Source: Alteromonas abrolhosensis (GTDB lineage: Bacteria; Pseudomonadota; Gammaproteobacteria; Enterobacterales; Alteromonadaceae). Taken from it: a DNA stretch of 64,000 bases. The notes under the pieces are model-generated. The model had not been told where the DNA came from. It searched no databases and was given only the letters and a program-made list of their open reading frames with translations. Below, piece after piece: positions 17,539 to 27,133 of the stretch. The stretch is from assembly GCF_001953635.1 (NCBI RefSeq), contig NZ_MEJH01000003.1:697197-761196 (forward strand), written 5' to 3'. How positions within the stretch are numbered: the stretch's first letter is position 1; each line of letters begins with the position of its first letter. A program made the translations under genes and the position numbers.

Positions 17539-17829
17539 ATGTCTCAACGATTTACAGAAGAATTTAAAACACGAGCCGTTAAACAAGTTACCGACCAAGG
17601 TTATTCGGTGGCAAGTGTGTCTGACAGGCTGGGAGTGAGTAGCAGCTCGCTTTATAACTGGATAAAAGCTTACTGCCCAGATAGTGAAGAACATAGACAA
17701 TCTCAAGAACAATCCGACCGTATTAAGCAACTCGAAAAAGAGCTAGAGCGCGTGACAATGGAACGTGACATCCTAAAGGAAGCCACCGTATTTTTCGCGG
17801 GCGAGTCAAAGAAAAATACGCGTTCATAA
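17539..17829 (+). CDS. IS3-family transposase orfA
   Basis: Starts MSQRFTEEFKTRAVKQV. It has a helix-turn-helix (VASVSDRLGVSSSSLYNWIKAY) and a leucine-zipper-like coiled coil (IKQLEKELERVTMERDILKEA) as expected of IS3 OrfA proteins, about 96 residues. The A-rich CAAAGAAAAATAC near the end is the likely site of -1 frameshifting into orfB, whose frame reads straight through it. An in-frame upstream start at 17506 would add residues from the IS end and is unlikely to be used. Confidence 0.85.
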   Translation: MSQRFTEEFKTRAVKQVTDQGYSVASVSDRLGVSSSSLYNWIKAYCPDSEEHRQSQEQSDRIKQLEKELERVTMERDILKEATVFFAGESKKNTRS

Positions 17830-18669
17830 CGACCAGGCTCAAGAATTACCCGATAAAACTCATGTGTGAAGCACTCTCTATACAACGCAGTGGCTTCTAT
17901 GCATGGGTGGATAAACCAAAATCAAAGCGACAGTTAGAAGACGAGCGCCTGATGGGGTTAATTAAGCATTCTTGGCTAGAAAGTGGCTGTCTCTATGGGT
18001 ATAGAAAAGTCACGAGTGACCTTAAGGATTTAGGCGAAGCTTGTAGCAAACATCGTGTAGCTAAATTGATGAAGCTAGAAGGTATAAAGGCACAAGTCGG
18101 TTATAGAAAGCATAAAGGACACATTATCGGCAAGCCTGCGGTTGGACAATGTGCTTGATAGGAAATTCACGGTTGCTACACCGAACAGATACTGGGTCAT
18201 TGACATTACCTACATCCGAACTCATGAAGGTTGGCTCTACCTTGCCGTCGTTTTAAACTTATACTCTCGCGCTGTTGATGGTCGGTCGATGAGTTCTCGC
18301 ATGGAATCTGAGCTTGTTACTCCAGCGCTGCTAGCTGCGGTGTGGCGACGAAAACCCAAAATGCAGGTGCTCATACACTCAGACCAAGGTTGGCAATATC
18401 AAAACATACAATACCAACAACACCTGAAAAAGCATGGGTTGCTTCAAAGTATGTCTAGGAAAGGAAACTGTTTAGACAATGCCGTTGCAGAGAGCTTCTT
18501 CGACATAATAAAAACTGAGATGTATCACAATGAAACGTTCAAATATGCGAATGAGCTCATTGAAAACATCAAAGAATATATCGATTACTACAATATCGAA
18601 CGCACTAAGCTAAAACTAAAAGGCCTGAGTCCGATACAATATCGAAATCAGGCCTTGGTTGCCGCTTAG
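17811..18669 (+). pseudogene. IS3-family transposase orfB, broken by a frameshift
   Basis: The first part (CEALSIQRSGFYAWVDKP through VGYRKHKGHIIGKPAV) and the second (DNVLDRKFTVATPNRYWVIDITYIR to the end) are adjacent pieces of one integrase-like transposase, but in different frames. Comparison with the usual GKPAVVADNVLDR junction suggests a loss of about five bases near 18,146. The catalytic residues survive in the second piece: D in IDITYI, D in HSDQG and E in NAVAESFF. With the frame broken the element should not transpose unless helped by another copy. Confidence 0.8.
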
Positions 18670-18705
18670 AAATGAGTCCAACTTAATAGGGTCACTTCAC
18701 CCCAG

Positions 18706-18755
18706 GTTCACCTTTCAAATCAATAAAGCTCTAGCTGCAGCGCTGCCAAACCAAC
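18706..18755. repeat. Right copy of island-flanking direct repeat
   Basis: Matches 13,689-13,738 at 42 of 50 positions. It begins in the remaining arm of a hairpin (AAAGGTGAACC on the minus strand) whose other arm is missing because the insertion sequence abuts it. It ends three bases before the gcvP stop codon. Confidence 0.75.
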
Positions 18756-18758
18756 ACC

Positions 18759-21656
18759 CTACTCCTCAACATAGCTCTCAATGCTAGGGCAAGAACAGAT
18801 CAGGTTGCGGTCGCCGTAAACATCATCAATACGGTTAACCGTTGGCCAGAACTTGTTTCTGTGTACTTCTGGTGCTGGGTACGCCGCTAGCATGCGGTCG
18901 TAGCTGCGGTTCCAGTCGCTGTCACAGATGTCTGCAAGCGTGTGCGGTGCATTGTGTAGCGGGTTGTCAGTCGCATCCCACTCGCCGCTTTCTACTTTCG
19001 CAATTTCTTGGCGAATGCTAACCATCGCGTTGATGAAACGGTCTAGTTCGTACTTCGCTTCCGACTCGGTTGGCTCAATCATAAGCGTACCCGCTACTGG
19101 GAAGCTCATGGTTGGCGCGTGGAAACCGTAGTCGTTTAGGCGCTTCGCGATATCTAGCTCGGTTACACCGCTTGCTTCTTTAAGCGGGCGAAGGTCAATA
19201 ATACATTCGTGCGCTACGCGGCCGTTGTTGCCTTTGTAAAGCACTGGGAAGTGCCCTTCTAGCTTCTTAGCCACATAGTTAGCGTTAAGAATAGCGACTT
19301 CGGTTGCACGGCGAAGGCCTTCGCTACCCATCATTTTGATGTACATGTAGCTAATAGGCAGAATTGATGCACTGCCCCATGGTGCTGCCGATACCGCACC
19401 ACAGTCTTTGCCTGCCGTTTCTACGTTAACAACCGTGTGGTTTGGTAGGAAAGGCGCAAGGTGCGATTTAACACCAATTGGTCCCATGCCTGGGCCACCG
19501 CCACCGTGTGGAATACAGAAGGTTTTGTGTAGGTTAAGATGCGATACGTCTGAACCAATGAAGCCAGGCGACGTAATGCCCACCTGCGCGTTCATGTTCG
19601 CGCCGTCCATGTAAACCTGACCGCCGTATTGGTGAACAATGTCACAAATCTCGCGCACGGTTTCTTCATATACACCGTGAGTAGACGGGTATGTGATCAT
19701 GGCGCACGATAGGTTGTCGCCCACTTCTTCCGCTTTCTTGCGAAGGTCGTTAAGGTCTACGTTACCTTTGCTATCACACGCTACTACTACCACTTTAAGA
19801 CTAACCATTTGTGCAGACGCAGGGTTAGTACCGTGGGCAGAGCTTGGAATTAAGCACACGTTTCTGTGACCTTCGCCACGGCTTTCGTGGTAACGCTGAA
19901 TAGCCAATAGGCCCGCGTATTCACCTTGTGCACCTGAGTTAGGCTGCATTGAAAGCGCGTCGTAGCCCGTTACGTTAATTAGCCACTCGCTAAGCTCGGC
20001 AATCATTTCTTGATAGCCCGCTGCTTGGTCTAGTGGTGCAAACGGGTGAAGCTGACCGAATTCAGCCCATGTTACAGGGATCATTTCAGCCGTTGCGTTT
20101 AGCTTCATGGTGCACGAGCCCAATGAAATCATTGAGTGGTTAAGCGCCAAGTCTTTGTTTTCAAGGCTCTTGATGTAACGAAGCATCTCTGTTTCAGAGT
20201 GATACTTGTTAAACACTTCGTGCGTTAGGAAGTCGCTAGTACGTACTAAACCTTCAGGAATAGATTTTACGTCTTGCGTGGTTACTTCTGCGTCTAGGCC
20301 TTCCACAGTTAGGCCGTGATCTTCACCAAGCAGTACGTCGAATAGCGCAACAATGTCTTCACGTGTGGTGGTTTCGTCTAACGACACACCTACCGCACCT
20401 TCAAGGTCAGCACGTAGGTTCATGCCTTTTGCGTAGGCTTTTGCTAGTACGTCTTCTTTGTTGTCTACCATAACGGTTAGCGTGTCGAAGTACGTGCTGT
20501 GCTTTAGAGCTACACCTTTCTGGTTCAAACCAGTAGCAAGAATGTCGGCGAAGCGGTGAATGCGCTCAGCAATAGTTTTAAGGCCTTGTGGGCCGTGGTA
20601 CACCGCGTAGAAGCTTGCCATGTTAGCTAGCAGCACCTGCGCTGTACAAATGTTCGAGTTCGCTTTTTCACGGCGGATGTGCTGTTCACGAGTTTGTAGC
20701 GCCATGCGAAGTGCTGGGCGACCACGGGTGTCCTTACTTACACCAATAATACGGCCAGGTAGTGAACGCTTGTAGCTGTCGCGTGTAGCAAAAAATGCCG
20801 CGTGCGGGCCACCGTAACCCATAGGTACACCAAAGCGCTGTGCACTACCAAGTGCCACGTCTGCACCTAGCTCACCAGGCGACTTAAGCATTACCAAGCT
20901 CATGAGGTCAGCGGCTACTGCCACAATACCTTTTTTCTCTTGCACTGCAGCAATGATGTCGCTGATGTCCTTTACTTCACCGGTAGAGGTTGGGTATTGA
21001 AGTAGCGCACCGAATACGTCGTGTTCTGCTGCTTCTTCTGCCGCACCTTTGATGATTTCAAAACCGAACATTTCAGCGCGAGTTTCAACCACGTCAACCG
21101 TTTGCGGGTGAACGTCGTTTGCAATGAAGAAGGCGTTTGATTTTTTATTCTTAGATACGCGCTTAGCAAGGCCCATGGCTTCTGCTGCCGCTGTACCTTC
21201 ATCAAGTAATGACGCCGATGCTAGCTCTAGGCCAGTTAGGTCAATGGTCACTTGCTGGAAGTTAAGAATGGCTTCCAAACGACCTTGGGCAATTTCTGGC
21301 TGGTAAGGCGTGTACGCTGTGTACCAACCTGGGTTTTCTAACACGTTGCGAAGAATAACGTTTGGTACGTGCGTATCATAGTAACCCATACCAATGAAAG
21401 AACGGTTAATTTTGTTCTTTTGTGCAACGGCTTTAAGTTCACTTAATGCTTCAACTTCTGTCGCCCCTTCACCACATTTTAGTGGCTCTGGTAGCGCAAT
21501 ACCTGCTGGTACAGTTTGCTCAATTAAATCATCTAGTGAGCTTGCGCCAATAGCAGACAGCATTTCTTCAATTTCGCCTTTACCCGGGCCAATGTGACGG
21601 CGGATAAATGTATCTTTTTGCTCTAGTTGAGCCAATGTAGGGGAAGTATTCGACAT
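18759..21656 (-). CDS. gcvP: Glycine dehydrogenase (decarboxylating), P protein
   Basis: 965 residues, full length for the homodimeric-type P protein. It decarboxylates glycine with pyridoxal phosphate and passes the aminomethyl group to lipoyl-GcvH. The PLP lysine lies in [20 protein letters not shown]. The start at 21656 ([13 protein letters not shown]) is chosen over an in-frame TTG at 21689, because [10 protein letters not shown] then sits at the family's usual distance from the N-terminus. It is the last gene of gcvTHP, separated from gcvH by 121 bp with a hairpin. Its natural terminator seems to have been displaced by the accessory island. Confidence 0.97.
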   Translation of the reverse strand: MSNTSPTLAQLEQKDTFIRRHIGPGKGEIEEMLSAIGASSLDDLIEQTVPAGIALPEPLKCGEGATEVEALSELKAVAQKNKINRSFIGMGYYDTHVPNVILRNVLENPGWYTAYTPYQPEIAQGRLEAILNFQQVTIDLTGLELASASLLDEGTAAAEAMGLAKRVSKNKKSNAFFIANDVHPQTVDVVETRAEMFGFEIIKGAAEEAAEHDVFGALLQYPTSTGEVKDISDIIAAVQEKKGIVAVAADLMSLVMLKSPGELGADVALGSAQRFGVPMGYGGPHAAFFATRDSYKRSLPGRIIGVSKDTRGRPALRMALQTREQHIRREKANSNICTAQVLLANMASFYAVYHGPQGLKTIAERIHRFADILATGLNQKGVALKHSTYFDTLTVMVDNKEDVLAKAYAKGMNLRADLEGAVGVSLDETTTREDIVALFDVLLGEDHGLTVEGLDAEVTTQDVKSIPEGLVRTSDFLTHEVFNKYHSETEMLRYIKSLENKDLALNHSMISLGSCTMKLNATAEMIPVTWAEFGQLHPFAPLDQAAGYQEMIAELSEWLINVTGYDALSMQPNSGAQGEYAGLLAIQRYHESRGEGHRNVCLIPSSAHGTNPASAQMVSLKVVVVACDSKGNVDLNDLRKKAEEVGDNLSCAMITYPSTHGVYEETVREICDIVHQYGGQVYMDGANMNAQVGITSPGFIGSDVSHLNLHKTFCIPHGGGGPGMGPIGVKSHLAPFLPNHTVVNVETAGKDCGAVSAAPWGSASILPISYMYIKMMGSEGLRRATEVAILNANYVAKKLEGHFPVLYKGNNGRVAHECIIDLRPLKEASGVTELDIAKRLNDYGFHAPTMSFPVAGTLMIEPTESEAKYELDRFINAMVSIRQEIAKVESGEWDATDNPLHNAPHTLADICDSDWNRSYDRMLAAYPAPEVHRNKFWPTVNRIDDVYGDRNLICSCPSIESYVEE

Positions 21657-21712
21657 AACGTTGTTAAGCACTCGTAATGGTTGCCGCAAGGGCGCGTTAA
21701 ATCTTTAAGTTA

Positions 21713-21744
21713 AAAAGGGGCTGAATTATCTTCATGCCCCTTTT
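21713..21744 (-). terminator. Terminator-like hairpin between gcvH and gcvP
   Basis: Stem AAAAGGGGC (21,713-21,721) with GCCCCTTTT (21,736-21,744) and a 14-base loop, followed on the minus strand by more T residues. Its place inside the operon suggests that it lowers transcription into gcvP or protects the gcvTH message. Confidence 0.6.
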
Positions 21745-21777
21745 CAAATTATGGTTCTTTTAAAACTGCGTAACGAA

Positions 21778-22167
21778 TTACTCTTCGTCGATGCTGTTTT
21801 CGTAGCCTTCAGCGTCTAGTAGACCTTCTACTTCTGCCGCATCGTCAGCTTTAATTTTGAATAGCCAACCGTCGCCGTACGGGTCAGAGTTAACTAATTC
21901 TGGAGAATCTTCTAGGTCTTCGTTAATTGCTACAATTTCACCTGAAATTGGCGCGTAAACGTCAGACGCTGCTTTTACCGATTCAGCAACACATACGTCG
22001 TCGCCAGTGCTTACTGCGTCGCCAACATCTGGCAAATCAACGAAAACCATGTCGCCAAGTAAGCCTTGTGCGTGCTCAGAAATACCTACAGTGAAAACAC
22101 CGTCACCTTCAGGGCGAACCCATTCGTGCGTAGCGGCATAGCGTAAATCAGTTGGGATGTTGCTCAT
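21778..22167 (-). CDS. gcvH: Glycine cleavage system H protein
   Basis: 129 residues, the usual length. It is the lipoyl carrier that shuttles the aminomethyl group between the P, T and L proteins. The lipoylated lysine is K65 in [16 protein letters not shown]. The N-terminal RYAATHEWV is the family signature. It lies 26 bp downstream of gcvT in the same operon. The L protein (dihydrolipoamide dehydrogenase) is not encoded in this window. Confidence 0.97.
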   Translation of the reverse strand: MSNIPTDLRYAATHEWVRPEGDGVFTVGISEHAQGLLGDMVFVDLPDVGDAVSTGDDVCVAESVKAASDVYAPISGEIVAINEDLEDSPELVNSDPYGDGWLFKIKADDAAEVEGLLDAEGYENSIDEE

Positions 22168-22193
22168 AATCGTTCCTGTTATTCTCTGTTAAC

Positions 22194-23273
22194 TTATAAA
22201 ACACTTTTTCCATTGCGAACAAAGGAGGGCTTAACCACTTTTACTGTAACCCACTTTTTGCGCATTTCCACTTCTACTGTTTCACCAACATCACTTGGTA
22301 CTCGTGCCATCGCAATCGAGTGACCTAGTGTTGGAGAGAACGTACCTGAAGTGATAACGCCTTCGCCGCTTTCTGTTTTCACTTTAAGACCGTGACGCAG
22401 CACGCCTTTTTCAGTCATCACCAAGCCTACTAGCTTGTCGGTACCCGCTTCGCGCTGCGCTTCTAGTGCTTTGCGCCCTACGAAGTCACGATCAGCCGGT
22501 TCCCATGTAATTGTCCAGCCCATGTTAGCCGCTAGTGGCGATACGGTTTCATCCATATCTTGGCCGTACAGGTTCATGCCTGCTTCAAGGCGAAGTGTGT
22601 CACGCGCACCTAGGCCGCATGGCTTAACGCCCGCGTCTAGTAGCGCTTGCCAGAAGCTTTCCGCTTGCTCAGCTGGCACCATAATTTCATAGCCTGCTTC
22701 ACCGGTGTAACCTGTGGTGGCAATGAACAAGTCTTCTGCTTGTACTCCAAAGAATGGCTTCATGCCCGCTACCGCTTCTTTTTGTGCAGCGCTGAACAGG
22801 TTAGCGGCTTTTTCTTTTGCGTTAGGACCTTGTACGGCAATCATGGCAAATTCAGGGCGCTCGGTGATGGTTACGTCAAAGCCTTCTGCTTTGCTCATTA
22901 ACCAGTTCATGTCTTTTTCGCGCGTTGCTGAGTTAACCACTAAGCGATAGTTAGTTTCGTCGAAGTGATAAACGATAAGGTCGTCTACAACACCGCCTTC
23001 TTCGTTAAGCATGCCGCTGTATAGCGCTTTGCCTTTGTCTTTTAGTTTTGCCACGTCGTTGGCTAAAAGGTACTGAAGATACGCTTTGGCTTGCGCGCCT
23101 TTTACGTCAACAATGGTCATGTGAGACACATCAAACATACCGGCGTCTTGACGCACAGCGTGATGCTCTTCAATTTGTGAACCATAGTTAATTGGCATAT
23201 CCCAGCCGAAGAAATCGACCATTTTCGCACCGGCTTCTAGGTGCTTTGCGTGTAGGGCGGTGGTATTAGACAT
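22194..23273 (-). CDS. gcvT: Aminomethyltransferase, T protein
   Basis: 359 residues. It transfers the methylene group from lipoyl-GcvH to tetrahydrofolate, releasing ammonia. Typical motifs are [40 protein letters not shown] and [20 protein letters not shown]. It is the first gene of gcvTHP and has its own sigma70-like promoter about 45 bp upstream. I looked for and did not find a glycine riboswitch in the upstream 330 bp. Confidence 0.97.
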   Translation of the reverse strand: MSNTTALHAKHLEAGAKMVDFFGWDMPINYGSQIEEHHAVRQDAGMFDVSHMTIVDVKGAQAKAYLQYLLANDVAKLKDKGKALYSGMLNEEGGVVDDLIVYHFDETNYRLVVNSATREKDMNWLMSKAEGFDVTITERPEFAMIAVQGPNAKEKAANLFSAAQKEAVAGMKPFFGVQAEDLFIATTGYTGEAGYEIMVPAEQAESFWQALLDAGVKPCGLGARDTLRLEAGMNLYGQDMDETVSPLAANMGWTITWEPADRDFVGRKALEAQREAGTDKLVGLVMTEKGVLRHGLKVKTESGEGVITSGTFSPTLGHSIAMARVPSDVGETVEVEMRKKWVTVKVVKPSFVRNGKSVL

Positions 23274-23315
23274 TCCACTTACTCTTTTTGAATTGAAAGG
23301 TAGAAAACGAAATTG

Positions 23316-23344
23316 AGTATAGTGAGCTAACGTTTATGCAACAA
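23316..23344 (-). promoter_or_regulatory. Candidate sigma70 promoter of gcvTHP
   Basis: Read on the minus strand: -35 TTGTTG, 17-base spacer, -10 TATACT, about 40 bp before the gcvT start. Spacing and -10 are good and the -35 is moderate. Confidence 0.55.
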
Positions 23345-23532
23345 ATTGGAAATTTTTATCAATACATTTAAAAAGCAAATGTATTGCACGATAAACATCA
23401 GAAATGCAAATATTCATTATAAGTTAGGGGTTAACTAGAATTCGATAAACTACCCTAGCTACCTGTCTTTTCAACCGCGACAGCACCAAATTTAATCCGA
23501 CAGCACCATTAATGCAGTAACACCGACCAACA

Positions 23533-23559
23533 AAAAAAATGCGCTAAAAAGCGCATTTC
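23533..23559 (-). terminator. Terminator of the nag operon
   Basis: Stem AAATGCGC/GCGCATTT with loop TAAAAA; on the minus strand it is followed by eight T residues. It lies 45 bp past the nagP stop codon and ends the nagKBAP transcript. Confidence 0.85.
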
Positions 23560-23603
23560 TTTAAACAATTAAACCGTGAGCCACACGGCATAACACTCAC
23601 CAT

Positions 23604-24956
23604 TTACCAGCGTTGTTTTTTACAGCCCAATAAGGCGTAGTAAGCAATAAAGCAGTAGCAAGGCAGCATAATCGCGTAGGCACTTTGACCTCCAACTAGC
23701 TCATTAGCTGCGCCGTAAACCATCGGTAAAATAGCACCTCCTGCAATACCCATGATAAGTAGTGCCGAACCTTGTGCGGTATATTTACCTAAATTATTTA
23801 GCGCCAGCGGCCAAATTGCAGGCCACACCATGGCATTTGCCAAGCCAAGAAGCGCAATACACGTCACGCTGTTTGGCAAGAAGGGAAGCGATTGCACGCC
23901 CGTCCATCCCCACAGCACTTCAGAGATCCCAGTATCAGTGTTTGAGCTCATTAGAATGCATGTGGTAAAAACTACGCCCAATACCGCAGAGCTTAGTAGC
24001 GCCGTTTGCTGAGATATAAATCGAGGAATACAAATAAGGCCTACTGCGTACCCGATAACCATAGCAATCATGGTAAATGACGTTAGCGTAGTCGCGTTTT
24101 CTACGCCAATTGAAGAGCCATACAACCCAATGGTGTCGCCAGCAATAACTTCTACCCCAACGTAGAAAAACAGGCTTATTGCGCCCAATACTAAGTGTGG
24201 GAAATGCAGGATCTTTTTATCTTTATTTGAGGAAAGCGATGCTTCCGCAGTTTCGCCTTCTGCTTGCTCATCATTAATGGCTGGCAATGCAAGGCGCATA
24301 AATACCAGAGCCAGTACGCCCAATGCGATGGCCATTGCAACATAAGGCTGAATAAGTGAGACAGACATATCATTAATTAGCGTGGCTTTTACGTCTTGTG
24401 GCATGGCGTTTAACGACTCTTGATTTACGTCAGGCAAACCACTTAACACTAAGCTGGTGAAAACGATAGGTGCCAGCACGCCAGCCGCTTTATTAAGCAG
24501 GCCCATAAAGGCAATGCGAGCGGCAGCGCTTTCTTCGTTACCTAGGCGAACAATGAACGGGTTTGATGCTGTTTGAAGTATGGTCAAACCGCTACCTACC
24601 ACAAATTGTGCCAGCAAAAACACGGGGAACATGGCGCTCAGCGCGGCAGGTACAAACAACAAACATCCCACAGCGATAATGCTAAGCCCTAAACTCATGC
24701 CCTTCTGGTAGCCAGTTTTTTCTAGGATCTTTGCCATGGGTAGCGCCATGACTACATAAGCGATGTAAAAACAAAAGGCGATAAGCAACGCTTGCATTTC
24801 AGTTAGCTCGCACACCATTTGCAAAAACGGAATTAATGCGCCGTTTAGCCATGTAATGAAGCCGAAAATGAAAAACAGTAAACCGATACTTAAAATAGGT
24901 ACAAAGCGCCCCATTCCTGTTGCGTTGGGTACTTGCGACTGAGCTTGTGTTGTCAT
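23604..24956 (-). CDS. nagP: N-acetylglucosamine permease, FucP-like MFS transporter
   Basis: 450 residues with about twelve membrane helices, in the fucose/glucose permease branch of the major facilitator family. Matching features are FIFGFITWLNGALIPFLQMVCEL at the start, a central polar loop (about 225-250) and a conserved NPF/VRLG segment. It sits at the end of the nagK-nagB-nagA operon, 30 bp after nagA. In Shewanella and Alteromonas chitin clusters this position is taken by NagP, which imports GlcNAc as free sugar. That requires the cytoplasmic kinase encoded at the head of the operon. Confidence 0.9.
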   Translation of the reverse strand: MTTQAQSQVPNATGMGRFVPILSIGLLFFIFGFITWLNGALIPFLQMVCELTEMQALLIAFCFYIAYVVMALPMAKILEKTGYQKGMSLGLSIIAVGCLLFVPAALSAMFPVFLLAQFVVGSGLTILQTASNPFIVRLGNEESAAARIAFMGLLNKAAGVLAPIVFTSLVLSGLPDVNQESLNAMPQDVKATLINDMSVSLIQPYVAMAIALGVLALVFMRLALPAINDEQAEGETAEASLSSNKDKKILHFPHLVLGAISLFFYVGVEVIAGDTIGLYGSSIGVENATTLTSFTMIAMVIGYAVGLICIPRFISQQTALLSSAVLGVVFTTCILMSSNTDTGISEVLWGWTGVQSLPFLPNSVTCIALLGLANAMVWPAIWPLALNNLGKYTAQGSALLIMGIAGGAILPMVYGAANELVGGQSAYAIMLPCYCFIAYYALLGCKKQRW

Positions 24957-24986
24957 AGCAAAGATCTCTTATTTATTATTATGTTG

Positions 24987-26138
24987 TTAGTTAGCGCAAA
25001 GGCGTTTAATTCCGTTTTGCCACACTTCTAACAGAGTATTGTCGTTGTTTATCACTAAAAAGTTAGCGCGCTTTCCTACCTCTATTTCACCTACCCTATC
25101 ATGTATTTTGGTGAAGCGTGCTGGCGTTGCGCTTGCCATGGTACTGGCATGTTCTAATGCGATATTGATGTCGTTAATGCTGTTCGTTACTGCGCCGTGC
25201 ATATCTAAACAGCTACCGGCTAACGTGCCATCGGGCGTTGTTAACTTGTTACCTTGGCGCGTGATATGAGTATCGAAGAACGCGATGGTATCGTCGCTTG
25301 CGCCCACGTGGGCCATGGCGTCAGTCACTAGCATTAGCTGATGCGGCCCTTTCACCTTATAAGCCAACTCTACGGCTTTGGGGTGAATGTGATGATGGTC
25401 CACAATTATCCCGCAAACACTGTTGTTAAGTAGCGCCGCCCCCACCATTCCAGGCTCTCTGGAAGTCAGTGGCGACATGGCGTTATAAAGGTGGGTAAAG
25501 CCTGATGCCCCAGCGTATAATGCGTCCTGCACCGTTTCAAACGGTGCGTTTGAATGCCCTAAAGCTACAATAACTCCTTGCCCCACCAAATCGCGGATGA
25601 TGTCGCAGGGCACGTTTTCAGGCGCAACCGTAATAAGGACTTGCCCAATATCTCTTCGGGTATAGGTTGCCAGTTCACGGTCTGAAAGTGCACGAATATA
25701 GCGTGGCAAGTGCACGCCTTTTTTCTCTACAGAAAGGTGCGGCCCTTCAAAATGAACACCCTCAACGCTGGGGTGCGCCTGTGCAATGGCCTCGCTTACT
25801 GCATCTGCCGCTTGTTCAATGGTGTCAATATCGTCGGTAATAAGCGTTGGAAACAATGTGGTGGTGCCGTATTTCAAGTGCGCTTTGGCCATCACATTTA
25901 TGCTTTCAAGCGTGGGAGCATGATTAAACATTGCGCCCCCACCACCATTAACCTGCGTGTCGATGTAGCCTGGAATAACTGCACCGCGTATGCGCTCGTT
26001 GATAACTGACGTTGCGTTTTTCTTAAAGTAAGAAAGAGGTGCAATGTCAGCTATCACACCCTTTTCAATACTCAGCACCTGATTGTGCTGCCAGGCACCG
26101 TTCATCAGCACCTTTTCAGCCAGAATAATGGTCTTCAT
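24987..26138 (-). CDS. nagA: N-acetylglucosamine-6-phosphate deacetylase
   Basis: 383 residues of the amidohydrolase superfamily. It removes acetate from GlcNAc-6-phosphate in the cytoplasm. Signatures seen are GYIDTQVNGGGG, VEGVHFEGPHLS (metal-binding Glu), LGHSNAPFE and GFTHLYNAMSPL (metal-binding His) and LVTDAMAHVG (catalytic Asp). It overlaps nagB by four bases (ATGA) and precedes nagP, which indicates translational coupling. Confidence 0.96.
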   Translation of the reverse strand: MKTIILAEKVLMNGAWQHNQVLSIEKGVIADIAPLSYFKKNATSVINERIRGAVIPGYIDTQVNGGGGAMFNHAPTLESINVMAKAHLKYGTTTLFPTLITDDIDTIEQAADAVSEAIAQAHPSVEGVHFEGPHLSVEKKGVHLPRYIRALSDRELATYTRRDIGQVLITVAPENVPCDIIRDLVGQGVIVALGHSNAPFETVQDALYAGASGFTHLYNAMSPLTSREPGMVGAALLNNSVCGIIVDHHHIHPKAVELAYKVKGPHQLMLVTDAMAHVGASDDTIAFFDTHITRQGNKLTTPDGTLAGSCLDMHGAVTNSINDINIALEHASTMASATPARFTKIHDRVGEIEVGKRANFLVINNDNTLLEVWQNGIKRLCAN

Positions 26139-27133
26139 TGGGTTTTCGTTACCTTGTTTAATCCAGGTGGCGTGTCTGGGTTCAAACCTAATTCAACGGC
26201 AATTTTCTCTATATCCAGATAGAAGCGTTGCATAAGTAAGAGTGCGTCCAGCCTTGGGTGAGGAGACGTTACTCCGCCTTGCAGATCAATACACTCGCCG
26301 CCACGGGATCTCACATCTTGCACCATGTTTTGATGAAACGGAGCGCTCTCGTCTTCTATGTTTAACGAAATCAGCTTCAGCTTTTTCTCAACTAATGTCA
26401 CTGGGCCATGGATGAACTCTGCGCTGCTAAACGCTTCGGCGTGTATACCCAATACTTCTTTTAATTTAAGCGCTACTTCTCGCCCAACCGCATAGCCAAA
26501 GCCGCGCCCTAAAACAATGGTGTTTCGCGTATTTTCAAGATGGGCTTTTGTTAGCTGAGATGGAGCATTGATCACCGCTTCTAGCTGCGAAGGCATGGAT
26601 TTTAGCGCATTAAATAGCGAGGTATTTTCGCTCCAACGGGCACACAAATGAAGAAGCGCCGACAGCGTTGCTAAAAAGCTCTTAGTAGCCGCTACCGCTT
26701 TTTCTTCCCCGGCAGATAAAGGAATAACGGCATCAGCCAGCTCGGCTAATGGCGACGTTTCATCATTCACGAAGGCAACGGTAAACGCCCCGCCGATTTT
26801 TGCCGACTCTGTTTGCTTTAGTATGTCTGGGCTGCGACCAGATTGAGAAATAATAAAAGCTACCGCCCCCTTCAAATTCAATTGGCGTTTAAATATGCCT
26901 GCAATTGAAAGGGCGGCACTGCACACTGGAATACCCATCTCGGTTTCAAATAGGTACTTTCCAAACACGCCGGCATGATCTGACGAACCGCGACCAATAA
27001 TATAAATTAAGTTCGGGTTTAGTTGCTGTAATCTACCCGCTAACTGACTGATCGCTTCATCATTCTTATCTAACTGCTGCGCAATAACTGACGGAAACTC
27101 TCTGGCTTCTTTTGCCATTATAGATAAACTCAT
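26135..27133 (-). CDS. nagB-II: Glucosamine-6-phosphate deaminase, SIS-domain type (NagB-II)
   Basis: 332 residues with two SIS sugar-isomerase domains. It converts glucosamine-6-phosphate to fructose-6-phosphate plus ammonia. It is unrelated in fold to E. coli NagB and resembles the C-terminal half of GlmS (GRGSSDHAG, ISQSGRSPD, GREVALKLKEVLGIHAEAFSSAEFIHGP). No glutaminase domain is present, consistent with a catabolic deaminase. It overlaps nagK and nagA by four bases on each side, so the three are co-translated. Confidence 0.92.
   Translation of the reverse strand: MSLSIMAKEAREFPSVIAQQLDKNDEAISQLAGRLQQLNPNLIYIIGRGSSDHAGVFGKYLFETEMGIPVCSAALSIAGIFKRQLNLKGAVAFIISQSGRSPDILKQTESAKIGGAFTVAFVNDETSPLAELADAVIPLSAGEEKAVAATKSFLATLSALLHLCARWSENTSLFNALKSMPSQLEAVINAPSQLTKAHLENTRNTIVLGRGFGYAVGREVALKLKEVLGIHAEAFSSAEFIHGPVTLVEKKLKLISLNIEDESAPFHQNMVQDVRSRGGECIDLQGGVTSPHPRLDALLLMQRFYLDIEKIAVELGLNPDTPPGLNKVTKTQ

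Larger units (their letters stand above)
17490..18704 (+). mobile_element. Inactive IS3-family insertion sequence
   Basis: About 1.2 kb with orfA and a frameshifted orfB in the IS3 (orfAB, programmed -1 frameshift) arrangement. The right end, read inwards on the minus strand as TGGGGTGAAGTGACCC followed by AAGTTGGACTCATTTC, resembles IS3/IS150-group ends. The left end is less clear: TAGACACTTATTTG near 17,494-17,507 is a partial match. Boundaries are therefore approximate, and I found no convincing target-site duplication. The right end cuts into the gcvP terminator arm and the left end truncates the DUF2247-like gene. Confidence 0.7.
23274..23603. other. Intergenic region between nagP and gcvT
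   Basis: 330 bp holding the gcvT promoter at its left end and the nagP terminator at its right end. The middle is A/T-rich and contains a small dyad, TACATTTaaaaagcAAATGTA, at about 23,363-23,382, which could be an operator or a transcript hairpin. No glycine aptamer pattern is visible. Confidence 0.5.

Noticed and set aside
13689-18755. Integrase-type att sites of a classical genomic island
   Set aside because: The repeats are only 84% identical and no integrase or recombinase other than the dead IS3 transposase lies between them, so recombination is as likely.
23274-23603. Glycine riboswitch upstream of gcvT
   Set aside because: I read the minus strand of the whole gap and found none of the paired GGAGAG/GGAC-type aptamer signatures; only a promoter, a small dyad and the nagP terminator are visible.
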